From CAIVPM01 sp964615145 (GTDB lineage Bacteria; Bacteroidota; Bacteroidia; Chitinophagales; Chitinophagaceae): a stretch of 64,000 nt of DNA. Numbering within the stretch: the first letter of the stretch is position 1; each line of letters begins with the position of its first letter. Below the pieces are notes generated by a model that saw nothing but the letters and a program-made list of their open reading frames with translations, had not been told where the DNA came from and searched no databases. Below are positions 61,801 through 64,000 of this stretch, one piece after another. The position numbers and the translations under genes are program-made. Where the stretch lies: positions 1-64,000 of the forward strand of contig CAZTOP010000007.1 of the NCBI GenBank assembly GCA_964615145.1, read 5' to 3'.

Positions 61801-62444
61801 CTGTTATTAGATTTAATGCTATTGCAGATTTTGGTGTCAGTGATATAGGCTTAGATAATATTTCAATAATCAATTCGGTTCTTCCGTATACATCTCTTGA
61901 TTTTACAGGTGAAAAAATACGAAATGTAAATCAGTTAAAATGGATTGTGCAAAATGAGATTAATGTTAAATACTATGAGGTAGAAAGAAGTAATAATGGC
62001 GTTGATTTTACTCCCATTGGACTAGTGCAATCAAAAGCTGTTTCAAATAGTAATATGATTAACTATCTTTTTGTTGATACAACTAATACAACTAGCAATG
62101 CCTACTATAGATTAAAACAAGTTACAAAAGATGGTGGTATTGAATACAGCAAACTTGTTTTTATTAAAGGGGTAAAAGTATCTGATATTGTTATTAATAA
62201 TTTATTTCCAAATCCTGTAAAAAATTCTTTAACAATAATGTTAGCATCTCCAAAAAAGGAAAAGGTATCCATTTCAATTGTAAATACAGCAGGTAAATTA
62301 GTCTATCAGTTTTGGGCGTTTCTAAATAAAGGGGACAATCAATTTGTCATCAAAACTAACAAATTAGAAGTAGGCCACTATTACATTAGTGTTATCGATA
62401 CAAATAATAATATTAAAACAAATAGCTTCATAAAAGTTAATTAA
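58857..62444 (+). CDS. Large secreted multidomain protein with GEVED domains and T9SS tail
   Basis: This protein of 1195 residues starts with a signal peptide (LTYLFVFFICFSSLKAQ). Two GEVED-type domains are seen: WIDWDHNNLFDSSEYKL...NNGETEDYLF and FIDWNNDGIYDASEYQAF...SSGETEDYVL. They alternate with Ig-like segments that share TYFRRKI- or YYRRKI-type strands. A jelly-roll-like region follows (FTESFESIWEDGCNAN; SNKKLVFDYINIDG). The end, VINNLFPNPVKNSLTIMLASPKKEKVSISIVNTAGKLVY, is a T9SS type A sorting domain. It is likely a cell-surface adhesin; no catalytic motif was found. ATG 58857 begins the signal peptide; the longer frame from 58812 is unlikely. Confidence 0.88.
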   Translation: MKKGLTYLFVFFICFSSLKAQINFTIGNNNGSNINTNYPCAIPDYYEGNRSQYLYLASEMQAMGMSAGTIHSIKFNVTSLNNFSGDIGQYSISVSGTATSSLSLSSWETIFQASTFGPVDYTPTLGLNEFILNTPFVWNGVENIVVDICNGRPGNDTMQDYSYNVSTAWTTNLTFNASHTYRSNNLGNLCNTSNTQNLAKQSTRPDIVFNFTYANNCNGIPNGGITKCSLDTVCANQAINFYTIGSSTGTGLTYQWEKSVDGINYDSIAGAHSFSYNQTSGITTSTYFRRKIICSGLTSFSTPVYVYVKPFYVCYCSPNTNVGLYINSTLSIESVLISGALLNYANIHSGFNPAPSYAYAAFIDTNSNVIPKLKQAQTYRLTVNTNQAPAFAGVWIDWDHNNLFDSSEYKLIRFPSDSTKADTIIEIPSDASVGFTMMRIRTSTGAFNYSTACTLFNNGETEDYLFKVITGTACNGMPNGGKAISSDTIICPKTPFYLSVINATDSVVVAYQWESSIDNGLTWQSVPKATSKGCYIYGITTPTYYRRKIVCGSNTAYSASILIALNANYNCTCSPINGTILHYPSTVINNPSIETVAITGNTVSFFNSNPGFNAAPNYAYSIYNDTMQAPEMAQSVTYTLTITTNLKPSSAGVFIDWNNDGIYDASEYQAFVIPVGATTLSTLITVPSNALGYIGMRIRVDAGFLAYQPCRGLSSGETEDYVLKIIAGTLCMGIPVGGTTQASAQVVCHYEPIYLSVNGASSNLIGLSYQWQDSAIGGVWSNINSHIKNVDTLWQVVPKYYRRKITCEISGLSSLSIPIFVNLNEPIYAALPFTESFESIWEDGCNANSTAAFPSKSWRNNPFTSNSSWRRNDNGNAANWYINNYSAYSPSSTAGNYSARFHSSEAQPNQPNNFDLFIDCSTGSSNKKLVFDYINIDGNDSMRIYLSTDAGLTFTKLDKLNLSANGSWMNKTIDFVSTAPLTVIRFNAIADFGVSDIGLDNISIINSVLPYTSLDFTGEKIRNVNQLKWIVQNEINVKYYEVERSNNGVDFTPIGLVQSKAVSNSNMINYLFVDTTNTTSNAYYRLKQVTKDGGIEYSKLVFIKGVKVSDIVINNLFPNPVKNSLTIMLASPKKEKVSISIVNTAGKLVYQFWAFLNKGDNQFVIKTNKLEVGHYYISVIDTNNNIKTNSFIKVN

Positions 62445-62499
62445 ATAGTTTCTAAGGATATTCAATCAATTTTTAAAGAGTGTATTTAATAAGTAACAA

Positions 62500-64000
62500 A
62501 TGAAAAAAAGCATCATCTCATTAATTCTATTGGTATTATCTGCATTAAATTCAAATGCACAAACAACCATCTCTACAGCTCAGTTTGTAAATTCTGGTTA
62601 CGATGCAGCCAATAGTATTTCAGGAAACACATTTATATCTTTTGCTGTACAAAATACCAATAACTATGCAATAAAATTAAATGGATTAGAAACTGTTAAA
62701 TCTGTAATGACTCCCATACTACCTGCAAACAATGGTATGTTCTATTTGTGGTACTCTGCTACATCATTATCGGATACTGCTACATTGAACGATGGCAGTT
62801 GGATTAAAATAGACTCTGTAGCATACACAACATTAACTAGTGGTTACAATACAGTTTTCTCTGCTCTAGGTTTTACAATACCAGCAAATACTACTTATCG
62901 TTTTGCATTACAATCAACAAATGGACTTGGTTTTAGTGGTGGATTTTTATTAATGGGACAAGCAACCTATTATGCTAATCCAAGTACAATATCAGCCAAT
63001 GGCGTAAACTTGCTTTCTGGCAATGCAACTATCAATGGAAAAGAAGTTGGTTGGGTAGGTTATTATCCTTATTCACAAGTTAACTTAGCTTGGTTTACAG
63101 GCTCAATTACTTTTACCTCTACTATTGCTTGCACAGCACCACCAGTAGCAGGCAACACAATTTCTACTTCAATCAATCCTTGTAAAAATGTTCCATTTAC
63201 TTTAAGTATTTCAGGCAATACAGCTGTTGCGAGTCAGATATATCAGTGGCAAATTTCAACAAACGGTACATCTTGGTCAGATATAACCAATGCAACATTG
63301 CCCACACTTGCAACCAATCAATTATCTAGCAAATATTATAGATGTGCAGTAACTTGCTCAGGAAATACCTCCTACTCAACACTCTTGCAAGTAACAACAC
63401 AACCAGGTGTATCTGGTACCTTTACTATTAATGCTGCTCTTCCAGCAACTGCCACAAACTTTCAAAGTTTTGGAGCTGCAATAGATTATATTAAATGTGG
63501 AATTAACGGGCCTGTGGTATTTAATGTTGTTCAAGGTTCTGGACCATATAATGAACAAGTTGTGATTCCTTTTATTGGCGGTAGCTCAAGTATTAATAAA
63601 GTTACGATAAATGGTAATGGAGAAAAACTAATATACAATTATGCTGCTACTGATAAAAGGGCAGTGTTAACCTTGAACGATGCTGACCATATAGTAATTG
63701 ATAGTTTAACTATTGAATGTGCTAATGCTATTTATGGTTGGGGAATATTATTTACCAATAACGCCGATAGTAATATTATTCGAAAGTGTAATATTATGGT
63801 CGATGAAAGTTCGACATCAACAGACCACAATAATATTGGTATTGTTTTTAATGGAGCAACAACAATTGCTTCAAACTTTTTTGGAACACCAGGCAGCAAC
63901 GGAAGTTATAACGAAATAATTGGTAATACCATAAATGGAGGCGAATATGGTATTTATGCATTTGGTGCTGGTGTACAAAATGTGGCAAATAAAATATCTG
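62500..64000 (+). CDS. Secreted beta-helix surface protein (3' end outside window)
   Basis: An open frame begins at ATG 62500, 55 nt after the preceding stop, and runs without a stop to the window end (500 codons). It starts with a signal peptide MKKSIISLILLVLSALNSNAQ. An N-terminal beta-sandwich of about 200 residues follows, then an Ig-like segment (YQWQISTNGTSWSDI; SSKYYRCAVTCSG). A parallel beta-helix module starts FQSFGAAIDYIKCGINGPVVFNV and includes ADHIVIDSLTIE. This module resembles those of the 1805-residue protein at 50444. A T9SS tail is expected beyond the window but not seen. Probably a surface adhesin, perhaps co-transcribed with the preceding gene. Confidence 0.88.
   Translation, partial: MKKSIISLILLVLSALNSNAQTTISTAQFVNSGYDAANSISGNTFISFAVQNTNNYAIKLNGLETVKSVMTPILPANNGMFYLWYSATSLSDTATLNDGSWIKIDSVAYTTLTSGYNTVFSALGFTIPANTTYRFALQSTNGLGFSGGFLLMGQATYYANPSTISANGVNLLSGNATINGKEVGWVGYYPYSQVNLAWFTGSITFTSTIACTAPPVAGNTISTSINPCKNVPFTLSISGNTAVASQIYQWQISTNGTSWSDITNATLPTLATNQLSSKYYRCAVTCSGNTSYSTLLQVTTQPGVSGTFTINAALPATATNFQSFGAAIDYIKCGINGPVVFNVVQGSGPYNEQVVIPFIGGSSSINKVTINGNGEKLIYNYAATDKRAVLTLNDADHIVIDSLTIECANAIYGWGILFTNNADSNIIRKCNIMVDESSTSTDHNNIGIVFNGATTIASNFFGTPGSNGSYNEIIGNTINGGEYGIYAFGAGVQNVANKIS

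Overview
The window looks like the chromosome of a member of the Bacteroidota, probably close to the Chitinophagaceae (the family placement is inference). It is AT-rich. Several genes are preceded by the Bacteroidota -7 promoter element TAnnTTTG. It carries a SusC/SusD starch-uptake locus, proteins ending in type IX secretion (T9SS) sorting domains, a very short ATP synthase epsilon subunit and a NUDIX-type sugar regulator, all typical of that phylum. No rRNA, integrase, transposase or CRISPR array was seen. One tRNA gene is present, an initiator tRNA-fMet.

Layout. Positions 1-3180 are an accessory region. After tRNA-fMet come a phage-type N6-adenine methyltransferase and, convergent with it, a small unknown gene and a clear homologue of the methyl-directed endonuclease DpnI. 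Directly upstream of the DpnI start codon is a truncated start of a different (D12-class, Dam/DpnM-like) adenine methyltransferase. This is followed by a two-gene nucleotidyltransferase cassette lying between the intact polA 3' end and a decayed second copy of that end. From 3177 to 13030 are mostly housekeeping genes: polA, atpD-atpC, a LysE-family exporter, a SixA-like phosphatase, a YciO-like protein, rnhB, ctaA and uppS.

Positions 13138-23561 form an alpha-glucan utilisation locus: a NUDIX/winged-helix regulator, a secreted GH13 enzyme with a T9SS tail, SusC, SusD and two SusE/SusF-like surface lipoproteins. The enzyme would cut alpha-glucan outside the cell, the lipoproteins would hold it, and SusCD would import the oligosaccharides. 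Next come yicC, cyanophycin synthetase cphA, a DinB-like protein and a three-gene type I secretion set (ABC protein, HlyD, TolC) whose ATPase has lost most of its catalytic motifs. Then follow an acetyltransferase-like protein, an L,D-transpeptidase, a thiolase, two orphan secreted proteins, a GMP reductase-like enzyme, a MarC protein, a ParE toxin-antitoxin pair, hflX and a Rieske protein.

Positions 43809-47874 look like one leftward operon: membrane protein, winged-helix regulator, CreD with an unusual N-terminal membrane extension, ferritin-like protein and diacylglycerol kinase. Two matching palindromes, one before the first gene and one before creD, are candidate operators. uvrD follows. 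The right end (50444-64000) is a surface-protein region: a giant beta-helix adhesin with a T9SS tail, a LytTR/LytS-type two-component system, a GEVED-domain T9SS protein and a second beta-helix protein cut off by the window end.

The most notable signals are the DpnI locus with its methyltransferase scar and adjoining intact methyltransferase, the polA-tail duplication around the nucleotidyltransferase cassette, the ATPase-degenerate secretion ABC protein, and two kinds of intergenic short repeat with strict 8-nt or 11-nt periods.
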